From the NCBI GenBank assembly GCA_002633025.1, contig NMRB01001038.1, positions 147,823 to 211,822 of the forward strand: DNA of 64,000 nucleotides, read 5' to 3'. The position numbers and the translations under genes are program-made. The stretch is from Notospermus geniculatus (taxonomy: Eukaryota > Nemertea > Pilidiophora > Heteronemertea > Lineidae). Positions 42,296 through 53,463 of the stretch are shown here, piece by piece. The first letter of the stretch is position 1. Each line of letters begins with the position of its first letter. The notes beneath the pieces are model-generated. The model worked only from the letters and a program-made list of their open reading frames with translations, was not told the origin of the DNA and did no database searches.

Positions 42296-42621
42296 AATGT
42301 AATACTAATACAAATAATTATCTGAATTCCAGCTGGATATCTCTAGACACTATAACAAACCACTAGACTGAACAACATGCATAGTTGTAGGAGATCAGGT
42401 AGGCCTATCGGTGCTCGGTAGACGGGCACCCTAATTTTGGCAGCAAATCATTTAATTTGTCGGCGAAATTCATGAATGTGCAACATTTTTTCTCAGAGAT
42501 AAATACCTAAATCTTCCTTAGATCAATTTAATATGGTGATGTCCTCTCAAAATGTGGGCCTCGGTTACCAGCTAAATTTTACTTCAAATCCTGCACCCAG
42601 GGCCCCTGTCATCTCAAACAA
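42296..42621. other. Unassigned spacer
   Basis: Nothing recognised. Confidence 0.4.
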
Positions 42622-42766
42622 CCTCATACGCAAAAGACGTCATTGCAGCAGGCGAAATTTGTGGTACCAACCATCCCCTGAAATACATTACATGTACGTC
42701 ATGGAACTGAAGTCCAGTTTCGTATCTTATACTTCGTGTTTCGTCAGATTTGCGAAACCTCACTAA
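42622..42766. mobile_element. Element E (copy 4), right arm only
   Basis: GCAGCAGGCGAAATTTGTGG, ACCAACCATCCCCTGAAATA and TTTGCGAAACCTCACTAA match the right arm. The left arm is absent. Confidence 0.75.
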
Positions 42767-42854
42767 TGTCAGATATAAGTGCAAAGAAAGAGGCGGTTGT
42801 GAAGACCCTGGGTGCGAGGACTATGTTTGTCGCAGTATGGGACTTTGGTGCTTA

Positions 42855-43270
42855 AAGCGCGACTATATGCGTTAGGTGACTCTTTCTCCCTCCACACCTC
42901 GATATGACTGGTCCCCTGTCCAGCCGTAGCCAGTGATAACACCGAGGCTGGACTGATACTATATCATGGCAGCCATAGCTTCACCACTTGACAAGTTCAA
43001 CGTGGTGTTATACCGTGAATAACCCTTCATCAGGTAAGGTACACATGCTTCAACTCATTTGTTTACGTGTAAGAACACACAGAATACCTCATTGGTAACT
43101 TCGATAGATTTGAACAGTTTGTCGAGCATGCATTGACAAGATGATGATCAACCTCACCACCATGAATTAGCTCTATGTGTAAATGGTGTACATTGACGGT
43201 GTGTATAATGCTACGAACGAGGTCACGACGGCGTCACGAAATTCCGTTTTGGATGCATAGCGTGGCGCTT
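42855..43270 (+). mobile_element. Element R (copy 2), complete, TA-flanked
   Basis: AAGCGCGACTATATGCGTTA at the left, GCATAGCGTGGCGCTT at the right, TA on both sides. It has ATG at 42966 (18-codon frame MAAIASPLDKF...) and the donor CAG|GTAAGG at 43031-43039. The TATA-like run of copies 1 and 3 is lost here. Confidence 0.8.
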
Positions 43271-43950
43271 TAAAGGGTTACTGATCGCCCCAGACCCAAA
43301 CCCAAACACGTGTTCAGCTTATTCAGCGCAGGTTAGTGACAATTTCTCATTATAAACTGTCATAGCTCCTATTGAGTTCGTACCAAAATTTCAATTTCAT
43401 TAGAAATTGACATGCTGCCAGCTGATGATGTATAGCTTTCCTTGCTGTGTTGAGTCATGACAAAGTTTTGATAAATCACCTGAAATTGCAAATTCCCCAA
43501 ATGGTTTTTGAAGGTGCACTTATTTTTGTTAGGTTTTTATGGATCAAATTTCCCCAGCACCAATCATGAGAAGTTTCTTTTGTATTGGTCCGCTAGAACT
43601 GTGCTACCATCTTTTGGCAATACGCGCAGCTGACTGCTCCTATTGCTGCAGCTCTGCTGCCTTCGAATACCATTTATAACATGGTCAACTACAAAACTTG
43701 GCTTACCTAAGGATATAATCCGTTAAAATACGGTAATTTGTAATTTGAAATTGAGAATTTCATGGGCCGGGAAATTATTTTTAATGTCATTTTGACTGCC
43801 ACAACTAATTCCCTGTAAGTACCTCCAGCAAAAAGTTCTAAGTGGATATAAAAATGCAACCCATGTTTGATGCAAAAGAAAAAATTATTACGAGAAACCT
43901 TGGTACACGATGACCTGAAACAGTCATACAGAATCCTCGGATAACCCCGA
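43271..43950. other. Unassigned spacer
   Basis: 43555-43640 resembles 34300-34400 inside CC (CACCAATCA, TTGGTCCGCTAGAACTNTGC, CATCTTTTGGCA), so it is a decayed CC-interior fragment. The rest is unassigned. Confidence 0.45.
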
Positions 43951-44112
43951 CTCTAGAAAAGACTTTTGTAGAGTTTCAGATTGTAAAGTTCCACTTGAAA
44001 AAGACGCGGTTGGGGTAGAAAATTTGTGAATTCTGGATAATATTGACTTTTTGCTTATTACCATTTTGTGTGTCAATTTTGTGCTATTTGTATCCTGGTC
44101 CCCTTGGATAAG
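43951..44112. mobile_element. Element U (copy 2), one arm
   Basis: GAGTTTCAGATTGTAAAGTT, CCACTTGAAAAAGACGCGGT and TGTGTCAATTTTGTGCTATT match one arm of 61977-62225. Without its mirror arm it is a solo half. Confidence 0.75.
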
Positions 44113-45120
44113 CTTTCAGGGGCACCTTTTTGGCACACCCTGTAGAGCTGCAAACTAAGAATGTTTTTAGATAAAATCATTTTCCTCTGCCGTTGAAACT
44201 ATCTCAACTCATTCAGCAAGAAAATGGTTTGTTAAAACTTGGCAAAGAAATTATTACATCAATCATCAATCAGCGTGATGGTGGAGAATAAGAAGGAACG
44301 TCTTCTTTTTCTTAAAATTGAAAAACGATTTTCTGAAATTATGTGTGAAATGTTCTGTGCCAGCTGTTACAACAAAGAAAAAGTAAAAAAGAGACTGAAC
44401 CCAATAAGACACAATACATGATGAATTACCAATAACTTCAAACTAACAAGTAATTAGCGCCATTTAAATCATAGTTTCCCATTCTTCTTTGACAGGCAAC
44501 TCGAACTTTATGGACCTTTTTTTCAGCTAAAGTGCTCTTACTACCACACCAATCAATATTTGGCTAATGTGCAATCGGCATGTCAACTTGGTGTGTTGAA
44601 ATGGTGAAGTGTTAGAGTTTAATGTAACATTGAACTCTGGGTACGAGATTGGTCTCGCCTTAAGAATTCCAATTCCAATAAGGATGTAACACTTTTATGG
44701 GCTGTAGGAGTTTCAAAATACATGTACATAATTGGTTCACGTGGGCCTATAGTCCCTTTAAGTGACCATTATTGTATTTGGTCCAAAATGAGCTTTCGAC
44801 ACAGTTTTCGGCACTAAATCATTATCGGCTTTCAAAACACTCAGGTGGTACATGTATATGTTACTTTTTATGCCTAGTAGTGTCCGGGCTAATAATAAGA
44901 CAGATTATTTTGCGATTAATATGTTTTTTCTGGCATTTTGTGGTTTTTCACTGATTTCATAATTAAGAAATGATTCTGATTGGTTTAAAATCCATGGGGT
45001 TTACATAGGCTCCCCTATTTACCGACGGAGTCCGAAAGTAGGACAGAGGCTGATGAGCACGTGTTCGCCGAGGTTGAGAACCACATGGATTTGTATTTAG
45101 AAGTGGATTTATATTTAGAA
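44113..45120. other. Unassigned with small fragments
   Basis: 44603-44675 is a CC-type end (GAACTCTGGGTACGAGATTG) and 44678-44735 an X fragment on the minus strand. The Lys/Glu-rich frame 44239-44421 has no recognisable domain. Confidence 0.4.
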
Positions 45121-45262
45121 TATGAAATAGAAATCGGGTTTCTAAGGTGAAAGACATTGCTTCCTACCAGATTCGAACCCACAGACCCTCGCATGAGGCA
45201 TCAATCGCCAGCACTAAGGGGCAGCACGCCTAAAACCACTAGGCGCGCTCCCCGCGCTCCTT
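45121..45262 (-). mobile_element. tRNA-derived SINE I (copy 3), complete head
   Basis: On the minus strand GCGCCTAGTGGTTTTAGGCG is the A-box/D-arm with a 4-bp GCCT/AGGC stem, GGGTTCGAATCTGGTAGGA the B box, and the tail reads CCTTAGAAACCCGATTTCTA. Reference copy for the family. The spacing between boxes suggests a long-variable-arm tRNA ancestor. Confidence 0.75.
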
Positions 45263-45716
45263 ATATTGTTGCTAGCTTCCATATAAACAAAGGAACAGGC
45301 GAACAAGGTTAAAACAAAGAAAGTGATTTTGATCCTGAGAAAGCATTTGACACAATAGGCATAAGCAGACGAGATGAGAAAAGAAAAGATAGGGCGATAA
45401 AGACAAGGAAGGAACAATGTATTTTCCAAATCCTACCTAAGCTGAAGGCTACCAAGGAAGTAACTATTTTGTGATTATGACAAAATAATCATGACAATCT
45501 ATCTTGTCTGACACGTCCATGATGTCAGGATGATAAGATGGATTATGTACATTATTGGTCAGAGGCAGGCAGGGCCCAGGTATTAGGTAATGTAATGTAC
45601 AAACTGATTATTGCTATGAAGGAGATTATTTTGAACGATATAGGCAGAAATAAAGGCAGACACCAGTCCAATGAAAAAGACGTTTCAGATGAAATAGATA
45701 ATAATAGGGAGCTTTA
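45263..45716. other. Unassigned spacer
   Basis: Purine-rich with no repeat relation or exon signal. Confidence 0.4.
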
Positions 45717-45854
45717 GAAATCAAATGATAAACGTAAACTTTACGACAACGTTATTTTTCATAGTACGCATTAATCAGATTTTATATTGCATTTCCGGTT
45801 TAAAAATATCGTTGTCGTTAACGTTTACGTTTATCGTTTGATTTCTAAACCTCC
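45717..45854. mobile_element. Foldback element A (copy 2), uninterrupted
   Basis: GGGAGCTTTAGAAATCAAAT and inverse CGTTTGATTTCTAAACCTCC, with AAACTTTACGACAACGTTAT paired to its inverse. Arms about 55 bp around AGATTTTATATTGCATTTCC. Empty-site reference for copy 1. Confidence 0.85.
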
Positions 45855-45857
45855 GTA

Positions 45858-46396
45858 CTGTGTAAAAGTCTCTCTCCCTAGAACTATAGGGAGAGGGATC
45901 GCGATCAAAGTTTCTCTGTGTCAGAAAACTAGGGAGAGAGTCATCTGAGTCTCTCTGTCAAGGAGCTAGGGGGAGGGATCATGATCTAAATATTTGTCAA
46001 GAAACTAGGGAAAGCGGTCATGATCAAAGTCTCCCTGTCGAGAAACTAGGGAAAGGGGCCATGATCAAAGTCTCCCTGTCGAGAAACTAGGGAAAGGGGC
46101 CATGATCAAAGTCTCCCTGTCGAGAAACTAGGGGGAGTGGTCACGATCAAAGTCTCCCTGTCGAGAAACTAGGGAAAGGGGCCATGATCAAAGTCTCCCT
46201 GTTGAGAAACTAGGGAAAGGGGTCATGATCAAAGTCTCTCTGTCAAGAAACTAGGGAAAGGAGTCATGATCAAAGTCTGTCTGTCAAGAAACTGGGGAAA
46301 GGGGTGATCATCAAAGTCTGTCTGTCAAGAAACAAGGGAACATGATCAAAGTATCTTTGACAAGAAACTAGGGAGAGGAGTCATGATCAAAGTACA
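45858..46396. repeat. 41-bp minisatellite, ~13 units
   Basis: Units read AAAGTCTCCCTGTCGAGAAA then CTAGGGAAAGGGGCCATGATC. Units 5 to 9 are nearly identical, outer ones diverge. Starts at the right edge of element A. Confidence 0.9.
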
Positions 46397-46607
46397 TGTC
46401 CATGCTGGTCATATTTTGAACCACAATACGTTGTTCATCCAGAAATACATGTATTTTCCATTTCAGAAATAACATTATTTTCCATTAATGAATTATCCAC
46501 CTCTTGTTCTGAACCGTGCAGAAGCCACTGTACAGTACATGTATCTACTCACTGAATTTGGAGTGGGACAATAGGGAGGTTGAGATCAGCGACTTATTAC
46601 GGATCCT

Positions 46608-46804
46608 GGGGTTGTCATTAATGTCCTTTTATATCATAAGATCAACTTGTCGGAATTCAACAAAATTTCCAGTGAACGTGCAGAAGGGTCTTTTCTATCA
46701 TATGGAAAAGTCAGAATGCAAATCTGTTGAGGTTTAAAGGGATATTGTCCACATTTATAAAATGCTAAATTTGTAAGTTGAACCTTTATGGTTGATTCCT
46801 TTAT
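46608..46804. mobile_element. Element F (copy 4), truncated, inverted
   Basis: From TTATATCATAAGATCAACTT to GGTTGATTCCTTTATG. The reading frame RNSTKFPVNVQKGL-YHMEKSECKSVEV matches the C-terminal part of the frames in copies 2 and 3. Confidence 0.8.
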
Positions 46805-48140
46805 GCTAATGTGTAGGACAACGAACAAAAGGACATCCTCCATGGCCTGCGGATTAGTTAATGCCACTCAACTTGGGCTACACCAAGTTTCTATATTCCT
46901 GTCAGTGCACCCACATTACATCTGACCCGTAAAAAAGAAGAGACACCAAGAACAAAAGTAATTTTCAGCCTGGCTGAGCAGGTATCTCACTCTGACGGAC
47001 GAAAGCTCACAAAAAATGGCGGCCTATCAATCGCGGAAACATCTCAACTTAAGGAGTTACGTGATCAGCCTGCATCAATGGCGAACAGGAAATCACTTCT
47101 GACACCATCAGAGGTGACTAATTAATTCTTCTTTTAAAGGATACATCGCATAAAAATGCATGAGGCTCATTTCACGTGTCTACCATCAAAAAGGAAAGGA
47201 AATCACAGGTAAATACCTTCAATGTTCACTAACATCAACATCTGTAATTGTGGTTGTTGACGCCATGTGCGCACTCGATAGCGATGCGTCGAATCTTCTC
47301 GCCAGCGATGCCCGAAACAATAGTGAGGTTTCGCAAATCTGACGAAACACGGAGTACGAAATACGAAAAAATGCCACCTTTATGCATACGGGCCCTGTTT
47401 TCTATTTTTGCTCATTGCGCCCCCTGGTGGACAAATTCGAAACTACTGACCACCACATTTTGAGAACCAAGCTACATACATGTAATCCAGTTGTCTTTGA
47501 ATTTACTGCACGTAGGCTAAGATATTGGGGGATTTCATTTTCCACAAAATGTCCCCAAGCCGCTAGAATGTAGGTCAACCACTATAGGGTTTTTAAGATT
47601 TTACCTAGGGCTACCTTCAGATGAAATTTGGAGTCCCTGGGTATTCCAGTTACAAAACGCACGGGCAAAACGTCAAATGTACCAAAAGAGTGCACAATGA
47701 CCCACATCTACCCGTGAAGTACGACCATCCCGAACCACAGGAAGTGTGCATTTTCACCATCCATCCCCTGGGACCATGAAGACCAATCATTACGCTGCGT
47801 TCATGTCCACTAGGCTGCTCTCATCCATCACACCTAATTTATACACAAAAACTAATAATCCATACATCATCCAAGCAGTTTTCTTCAAAAAAATCGCAGC
47901 ATCTATTACTCAGGAGATGGATGCCCTGATAGAATATGCACATGGCACGGGTCGGACCGCCAGGTTCCTGACTGCAACAGAGGGCGAAGGTGCAACATAA
48001 ATCAAGTGGACAGAGAGGAGATGAGCTATCAAGGAGGGGAGGAGATCACCAGTGTGGTTTGAATGTAATGGTCAACAGGACTGAAGGAAGTGGAATGGCT
48101 GATGGACCATGTGATCACCTGGGTGTATATTTGTAGTAGA
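46805..48140. other. Unassigned except an E fragment
   Basis: 46990-47115 has two ATG codons in good context (47016 and 47078), the second followed by GAG|GTGACT, but the frames are 28 and 12 codons. 47395-47420 has GCGCCCCCTGGTGG. No domain found. Confidence 0.4.
47319..47370. mobile_element. Element E (copy 5), left tip
   Basis: TAGTGAGGTTTCGCAAATCT, GACGAAACACGGAGTACGAA, then the similarity stops. Confidence 0.7.
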
Positions 48141-48157
48141 GGAACAATACATGTAAC

Positions 48158-48189
48158 AAATGCTAAATCGAAATTTCGATTTAGCATTT
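48158..48189. repeat. Perfect 32-bp palindrome without spacer
   Basis: AAATGCTAAATCGAAA meets its exact inverse at 48173/48174. The outer flanks GGAACAA and TTGTTCC extend the symmetry to 48141-48198 with a small asymmetry. Confidence 0.9.
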
Positions 48190-48327
48190 ATTTGTTCCAT
48201 GATCATACATGTATGACCCTAGAACATTTATGTTCCAGGCCAACTTTGACGTAGACTCTGAGGTAGACCAGCGCCGTAGGCAAAGGCGACCTGATTTATT
48301 GGAAAGGCCTGTTGGTAAAAAGGCACG

Positions 48328-48644
48328 CAGGGTTTCTGCCAGAAAAAAAGTTTTTGGGGGGGGGCACAGTGTTAATTCTGATATAATATTTCAGAGTGTT
48401 GCATGTTTTCAGTGTTAATTCTGGTGTAACACCTCTGAGTGTTGCATGTTTTCAATGTTAATCTGGTGTAACATGTTTGAGAAATCAGAAGTGTACAGAT
48501 CTTTGTTCGACTGTTGTATCTCTTGAATGAAAATAAGGGCAATTTAAAGACACTGCTCTGCAAAAATAAAGGGGTGCAAGCCCTCTTTAGATCGTGAAAA
48601 GGGGCTCCGGCACCCTTGCCCTCCCCCTCTGGCGGAAACCCTGG
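48328..48644. mobile_element. Element H7/FF type
   Basis: CAGGGTTTCTGCCAG and CTGGCGGAAACCCTG are inverted ends. The inside has a G run, two tandem copies of GAGTGTTGCATGTTTTCA and GGTGTAACA (48395-48475), and GAAAAGGGGCTCCGGCACCC. Non-coding. Confidence 0.7.
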
Positions 48645-49274
48645 CACGCACTTGACAGATTACAGTTAGTCTGGTGGTTACTTCCTGTTCAAAAATACCA
48701 TTTATGTACAGCTCATTCTATCAGAAATGGAAAGATAAACTTAAAAGCACATGTACTTACCATTTGCAGTCAACGTTAGTGTCAATGGGGCAACGAATTT
48801 TCAGTAGATCCATTGAGAATAAAATACACACAGTATCAATACACCGACGAATAATAATGACGGGAATGTACAGGCAGGTTTGTGTCAAACATCTCTGTCA
48901 GTGACAATCACCATCAGCATTTCTATCGCGTGTGTCAGTGTAGCGCCATGCTCCCGTCATGATCACGGATGGGGAAGCTGCATCATTGCAGCTTCGAATC
49001 GATCCGTTAAACACAGTTCGATTAGACCGTAGACTAAATAATAACTTCAGGGACGATGCTTCATGAATCACAAGATGGAAGGAACATGTCACGCTAAGTT
49101 ATCCTCAAAAATAGATCTATTTTTGTTATCATTCAACCGCTCTGGCTTTGCTGCAGTAAGTTTAAAATGTTCAGGGCCAATAATGCCTCGACTTCGGCCC
49201 TGGTTACTGATAAATAAAAATACATCATCATCATCAACTTTAAAATGTTCCTCTAAAAACCTGGATGTTGCTTT
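48645..49274. other. Unassigned except BB hairpin
   Basis: 49172-49203 is the terminal hairpin of repeat BB (CAGGGCCAATAATGCC/CGGCCCTG). 48898-49060 contains ATGATCAC/GTGATCAT-like symmetry but no call. Confidence 0.4.
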
Positions 49275-49668
49275 TAGATGAGGTTTCGCAAATCTGACGA
49301 AACACGAAGTGCGAAATACGAAACAGGACTTCATTTCCATGACGTATTCAGGAAATGGTTGGTACCAGAAATATCGCCTGCTGCAAGAGCGTCTTTTAGC
49401 GTATGACGTTAGACCCCGATAGAGTTAACGTAGTACCTATCAAACTTTGAAATTTATCTTTCGTTTCCACTTCGTAGATACGAAGGGGAAATTTAAAAAT
49501 TCAAGATGCACCACAAACTTTCTCGGTCTTAATACATGATGTGCTAAAAGACACACTGGCAGCAGGGGCATTTAGTACAACCATCTCCAGAAATACACTA
49601 GGGCCTGGAAAAGTCCAATTTCGTATTTCGTACTGCGAGTTTCGACAGGTTTGCGAAACCTCGCTATT
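49275..49668. mobile_element. Element E (copy 3), complete
   Basis: GAGGTTTCGCAAATCTGACG and its inverse bound arms with TTTCCATGACGTATTCAGGA, GCGTCTTTTAGCGTATGACG and the mirrored TGTGCTAAAAGACACACTGG. Confidence 0.85.
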
Positions 49669-49683
49669 AACACGTTTGAACAA

Positions 49684-49943
49684 AGAATGGCATGAAATGA
49701 TAACAGGTTTCTAAGGTGAAAGACATGGGCCGTATTTTAGAACGTTCCTTAACATTAAGGTCCACCTTAAATCTGTTGTTCTCGATGGTTTTACAATAGA
49801 CTTGAGGTCGACCATACGTTAAGGAACGTTCTAAAATACGACCCATAAGGTTTCTATTAAAGGTGAAAGACATACATGTACATGTAGCTTCCTACCGGAC
49901 TCGAACCCACGGATCCTCGCATAAGGCATCAATCGCCAGCATT
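49684..49943 (-). mobile_element. tRNA-derived SINE I (copy 4), split by G
   Basis: On the minus strand CGAGGATCCGTGGGTTCGAG, GGTAGGAAGC and the CCTTAGAAACC tail, with the tail repeated on both sides of the inserted palindrome (GTTTCTAAGGTGAAAGACAT and GTTTCTATTAAAGGTGAAAG). Confidence 0.75.
49727..49843. mobile_element. Palindromic element G (copy 5) in SINE I
   Basis: GGGCCGTATTTTAGAACG and CGTTCTAAAATACGACC. CAT is duplicated on both sides (49724-49726, 49844-49846). More diverged in its arms than the other G copies. Confidence 0.85.
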
Positions 49944-49944
49944 C

Positions 49945-50165
49945 TTTGAACAAAGAATGTGTTTGATAAACAGCTTCCTCTTCATCCTCTTAATTAATTA
50001 CATGTATAGGGCATATTACTTTGCATAGCCTACAAGCTTTAAATAATCATGATGAAGGAATATGTACGCCTAAAAATTAAACAAAAACTATTGATGTGTT
50101 TTGATGCTCCTGCAACCCATGAATAAAAAGTGTCATATCATTATTGGATTCGGAGTTCGTAAGGT
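49945..50165 (+). repeat. Dispersed repeat X (copy 5)
   Basis: GAACAAAGAATGTGTTTGAT, AATCATGATGAAGGAATATG, TGTTTTGATGCTCCTGCAAC and CCCATGAATAAAAAGTGTCA in family order. Confidence 0.65.
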
Positions 50166-50637
50166 GAGACAGCAGTTAAAACTATGACTCTTGAGAATCC
50201 AAAGTGCTCCGTTCCTGCTTGGAGGAATTATAATTCCTCCAAGGTTCCTGTAAATCTATATTCCCCTCAGCCCTGATGTCACGTGGTGCGATTCTTCACA
50301 GCATGACACGTCGTCGGCCATCAGACACTTATCCCATTTTTTTTTCGCTCGAATTGGTCATCTCAGATAACAACATTATGGCGAATATTGAAAACCAATA
50401 GCCTAAAAGTGATACGATCATTCGCAAAATGGCCTGGCCTGGTTGTACCGTGTGCAGTAAGGGATCATCTCAAAATTGCTCGATGCCCAGAGAGACGAAA
50501 TTTTTTCATCTCTCTCTGGACCTCCCCCCTCCCTCCTCTAAATGATGAAAAAAGTCATATGTCTGGCATCAACACTTTTATTTCAGAATTACTTGGTGTT
50601 TATATGGAGGACCAGTAGGGTACATGATAAAGAACAT

Positions 50638-50802
50638 GATATTAGCGAGTTTAAGAAACCATACGTTAACGCTAACGCTAACGTTATTGACATCATTTTG
50701 ACGTCACATCGAATGAATCTGTTGTATTTCTTTGGGGAGTGACGTCATTTTGACGTAATTAGCGTTAGCGTTAACCTATGGTTTCTTAAACTCACTAATA
50801 TC
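50638..50802. mobile_element. Palindrome PP in OO
   Basis: GATATTAGCGAGTTTAAGAA, ACCATACGTTAACGCTAACG and TGACATCATTTTGACGTCA pair with inverses in 50733-50802. CGTTAACGCTAACG resembles the core of the 171-330 element. Confidence 0.8.
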
Positions 50803-50845
50803 TTCCTATATATTTATATATTCTCTGGTTTCTTTCTTCTAATTA

Positions 50846-50986
50846 AAGCGGGTGATCCACTGTTGCGACTTTGGCTTGAGACGGGGTTGCGATCACCTTA
50901 TATGGCAATCGGAAGTCCTTATAAGGTGATCGTAGCGCATCGCAACCCCGTCACAAGTCAAAATCGCAACAGTGGATCACCGGCTT
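50846..50986. mobile_element. Palindrome QQ in OO, TA-flanked
   Basis: AAGCGGGTGATCCACTGTTG, CGGGGTTGCGATCACCTTAT and their inverses, TA on both sides. Arms about 58 bp. TA|AAG group. Confidence 0.85.
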
Positions 50987-51105
50987 TACACGTGATGCCA
51001 AAAGTTCTAAAAAAGATGAAATTTTGGTCAGGAAAGTGCTGACCCCCTCCCCCCAGACGAAAAAAAATCGTCTCTCTGGACATCAAGCAATTTTGAGATG
51101 ATCCC

Positions 51106-51643
51106 TAAATTCCAATGGCCATCAAGTCCCAAAATGGTTTTTTTCAAGTCTTCACGCAAAAAAAGCCTGTTCAGGACTCATTCCCGAGATTTCCAGATAA
51201 GGCACTAATGGAACTCCGCAAAATAATCCAAAAAAGTCAATATTCTTCTGAGTCATGTTGACTGTTTGGGGATTTTTACCAAGTTTTACTCATTCAGGTC
51301 ATTGAAGCAGGACGGGGTGGCTAATTGTTGTTGTCTCCAAATGCGCAGCTATCTTTACTGATAATCTCCAACACCATGCCACATTGGATCGCCGCAAAGG
51401 TAACCAAGCATTGGAAATCTGCAACCTCATTTTGTTACTCCGAATCACTGGGAAAAATCCCCATTGGGAAAACTCCCCAACGCGAGTTCTTTCCACTCGC
51501 ATTTACATGTTAGTGTTAATCACAGAACTTGACAATACAAGGTGACCAGAATCTCATTTCATTAATGATGATTTCTGAGTTGCATTAGTTTTGGTCTGCT
51601 GCGGAGAAATTTCAAATTAAATCATGGTATTTCACTTTCCGTC
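51106..51643. other. Unassigned spacer
   Basis: Nothing recognised. Confidence 0.4.
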
Positions 51644-51853
51644 AGGGCCGACGCTATAGCATTATTGGCCCTGGTAAGTACGGAGGAGGCCATCACAAGC
51701 TACTCATGTTCCTCACTTGGATGGGGTCTTTTACTTGCCCTTGCAAAGACACAAGGTACAAGGCACCACGGCTTAATACTGTCCCAGGCACGTGGGACTT
51801 GGCACACGGCACGCAGATTAGGGTGACCCTGTCCCATGCGACGGACTGAAGAA
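51644..51853 (-). repeat. Dispersed repeat BB (copy 2), inverted
   Basis: GGGCCGACGCTATAGCATTA, CTACTCATGTTCCTCACTTG and CCTGTCCCATGCGACGGACTG mirror copy 1. It carries about 40 extra bases (51785-51825) absent from copy 1. Confidence 0.75.
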
Positions 51854-52031
51854 CAGGTGTAACGTTTTTGAGTGTTCCCCATCTGTGAGTGTTCCCCTGC
51901 TACTGTCTGACGGAATAAGCCGCGACTCGACAATGGAGACACACCGAGAAACATGTCGATCTATCTGCCAGTGTTTCCAGAACAATAGGGGGAACACTGA
52001 CACACGGAAACACTGAAAAACTTTACACCTG
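51854..52031. mobile_element. Foldback element RR
   Basis: CAGGTGTAACGTTTTTGAGT and its inverse, with GAGTGTTCCCC and GGGGGAACACTGACAC inside. Abuts BB2 exactly, so the two may form one unit or RR inserted at the BB edge. Confidence 0.75.
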
Positions 52032-52403
52032 GAATTAAATCATGCTCGCGGTTTCGGTTTTGCATGCAGGGATCTGCTTGTAGGCTACACCCTGCTGGTA
52101 CTGGACGGCGGTGGACGGGACCGGTCATTCCTCAGTAGGCCCTGTTATTGCCGTCCAACTCGACCGAGTGGCGCAAATTTCCGACCACCACTGTTTTTTA
52201 TGCCAGCAATTTCAACTGCTATTGTTTATCCTCCAGAACCATGCCCCGATCAGTCTCTTTCGCACACATCGCGGTATCTACATGTATATGCATGCAATCA
52301 ATGCACATGTCTGCCGCCATTGGTCGTTCCCTTTTTCACCACCATGAGATTTGGGGGCGCCCTAATCGCCAGGCTGCGCACTGTAGTGGTTAGCGCTACC
52401 TTT
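52032..52403. other. Unassigned spacer
   Basis: 52380-52400 has TAGTGGTTAGCGCTACC, like an A box, but no B box follows. Nothing else recognised. Confidence 0.4.
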
Positions 52404-52489
52404 CCGAGCCTTTTCTGACGTCACCAACGATCGACGCGCTCATGATTTCAACACATCGTTGACCGTTGGTGACGTCAAAAAAGCCCGGA
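52404..52489. mobile_element. Short foldback SS
   Basis: CCGAGCCTTTTCTGACGTCA CCAACGNTC with inverse CCGTTGGTGACGTCAAAAAA at the right; stem about 28 bp, loop about 25. Confidence 0.8.
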
Positions 52490-53463
52490 ATTCAGGGCTT
52501 TTTGATTACCGCGTAGGCTACCTGGCCTCATACTCTCCCACCCCAACGCCATCTGTCGAGGCCAGTGGAACCAGGCTATGTAGTGGTGCACGTGCATGGT
52601 TTACGTTGCTGGCAGTGATGAGGGCATACATCTGTAGTAGTTCAGCATAATTATACCCTAAGTCATACGGAAACCAACAATGAAATGCCCATTGAGACCA
52701 ACATGGTGCAAGAAAACCCATGGAGAGGCACCTTATCCCTTTGGTGACGAAGCCTTTATGACATACTGCATTGACTTCAAACTGAGTAGGCGTCGAATGA
52801 AATTTTATATGGCAAAGCTATGTAGGCAGTTCCAGACATGACCCTCAACACTAGGCCTATAGCTACAGGTTGATGGAGGGATGCTTGACCCTTTTGGTTA
52901 TTTGAGGTGGGTCGCCAGCAGGTTTATCACAATGAAACAGAGAAAGTTTATGACTGGCATGACTGGAAGCATGGGCTATTATTGAAGAACATAATTACCA
53001 CAGGAACTCGGTGACAGATTTCGTAATGAAAGAAACTTGCAGCAACCTTTTAAGTGGCCATGATGAATTCAATTTCAACTGACCAGACCATCGACTCTCG
53101 GAGGCCCGAGGTACTGTTCCAGCCTTTTCTCATGGAATCCGTTGCGAATTTGCTAGCCTTGCCCGGAGTAGCAATCCAACATTTCCCACAATACAACCCC
53201 ACAGGCATGAGCCTGAAACCATGTGCGTCAGACCCTTGCTGACATGACTCAGAGTGGATCACAGACTTCCAAATTCATCATTTTGTTGCTAAATCAACAA
53301 AGAAGATGGTAGCTTACTAAATTTATCTTGTTAGGCGATTTCAAATTTATTCTGAAGCGTGTTAAATATTATTGCTCCGGTATCAAAAATAAAGGAAATT
53401 GTGGCGAGACAAGTCTGTTGTTTGGCGGCCCTCTAAAATCGTGGACATATTTTCTGAACCCTA
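52490..53463. other. Unassigned except an X fragment
   Basis: 53388-53450 has GTGGCGAGACAAGTCTGTTG and GGCCCTC as at the start of X. Nothing else recognised. Confidence 0.4.

Larger units (their letters stand above)
50461..51105. mobile_element. Outer foldback OO holding two palindromes
   Basis: GGGATCATCTCAAAATTGCT and CCAGAGAGACGA at the left face their inverses at 51030-51105. The interior contains palindromes PP and QQ. A diverged OO end is at about 56540-56632. Confidence 0.8.

Noticed and set aside
47016-47113. ATGGCGGCC start followed later by GAG|GTGACT as a first exon
   Set aside because: The first frame stops after 28 codons and the donor-linked frame has only 12 codons; no supporting signal.
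52380-52400. tRNA A box TAGTGGTTAGCG
   Set aside because: No B box within the usual distance; a foldback follows instead.
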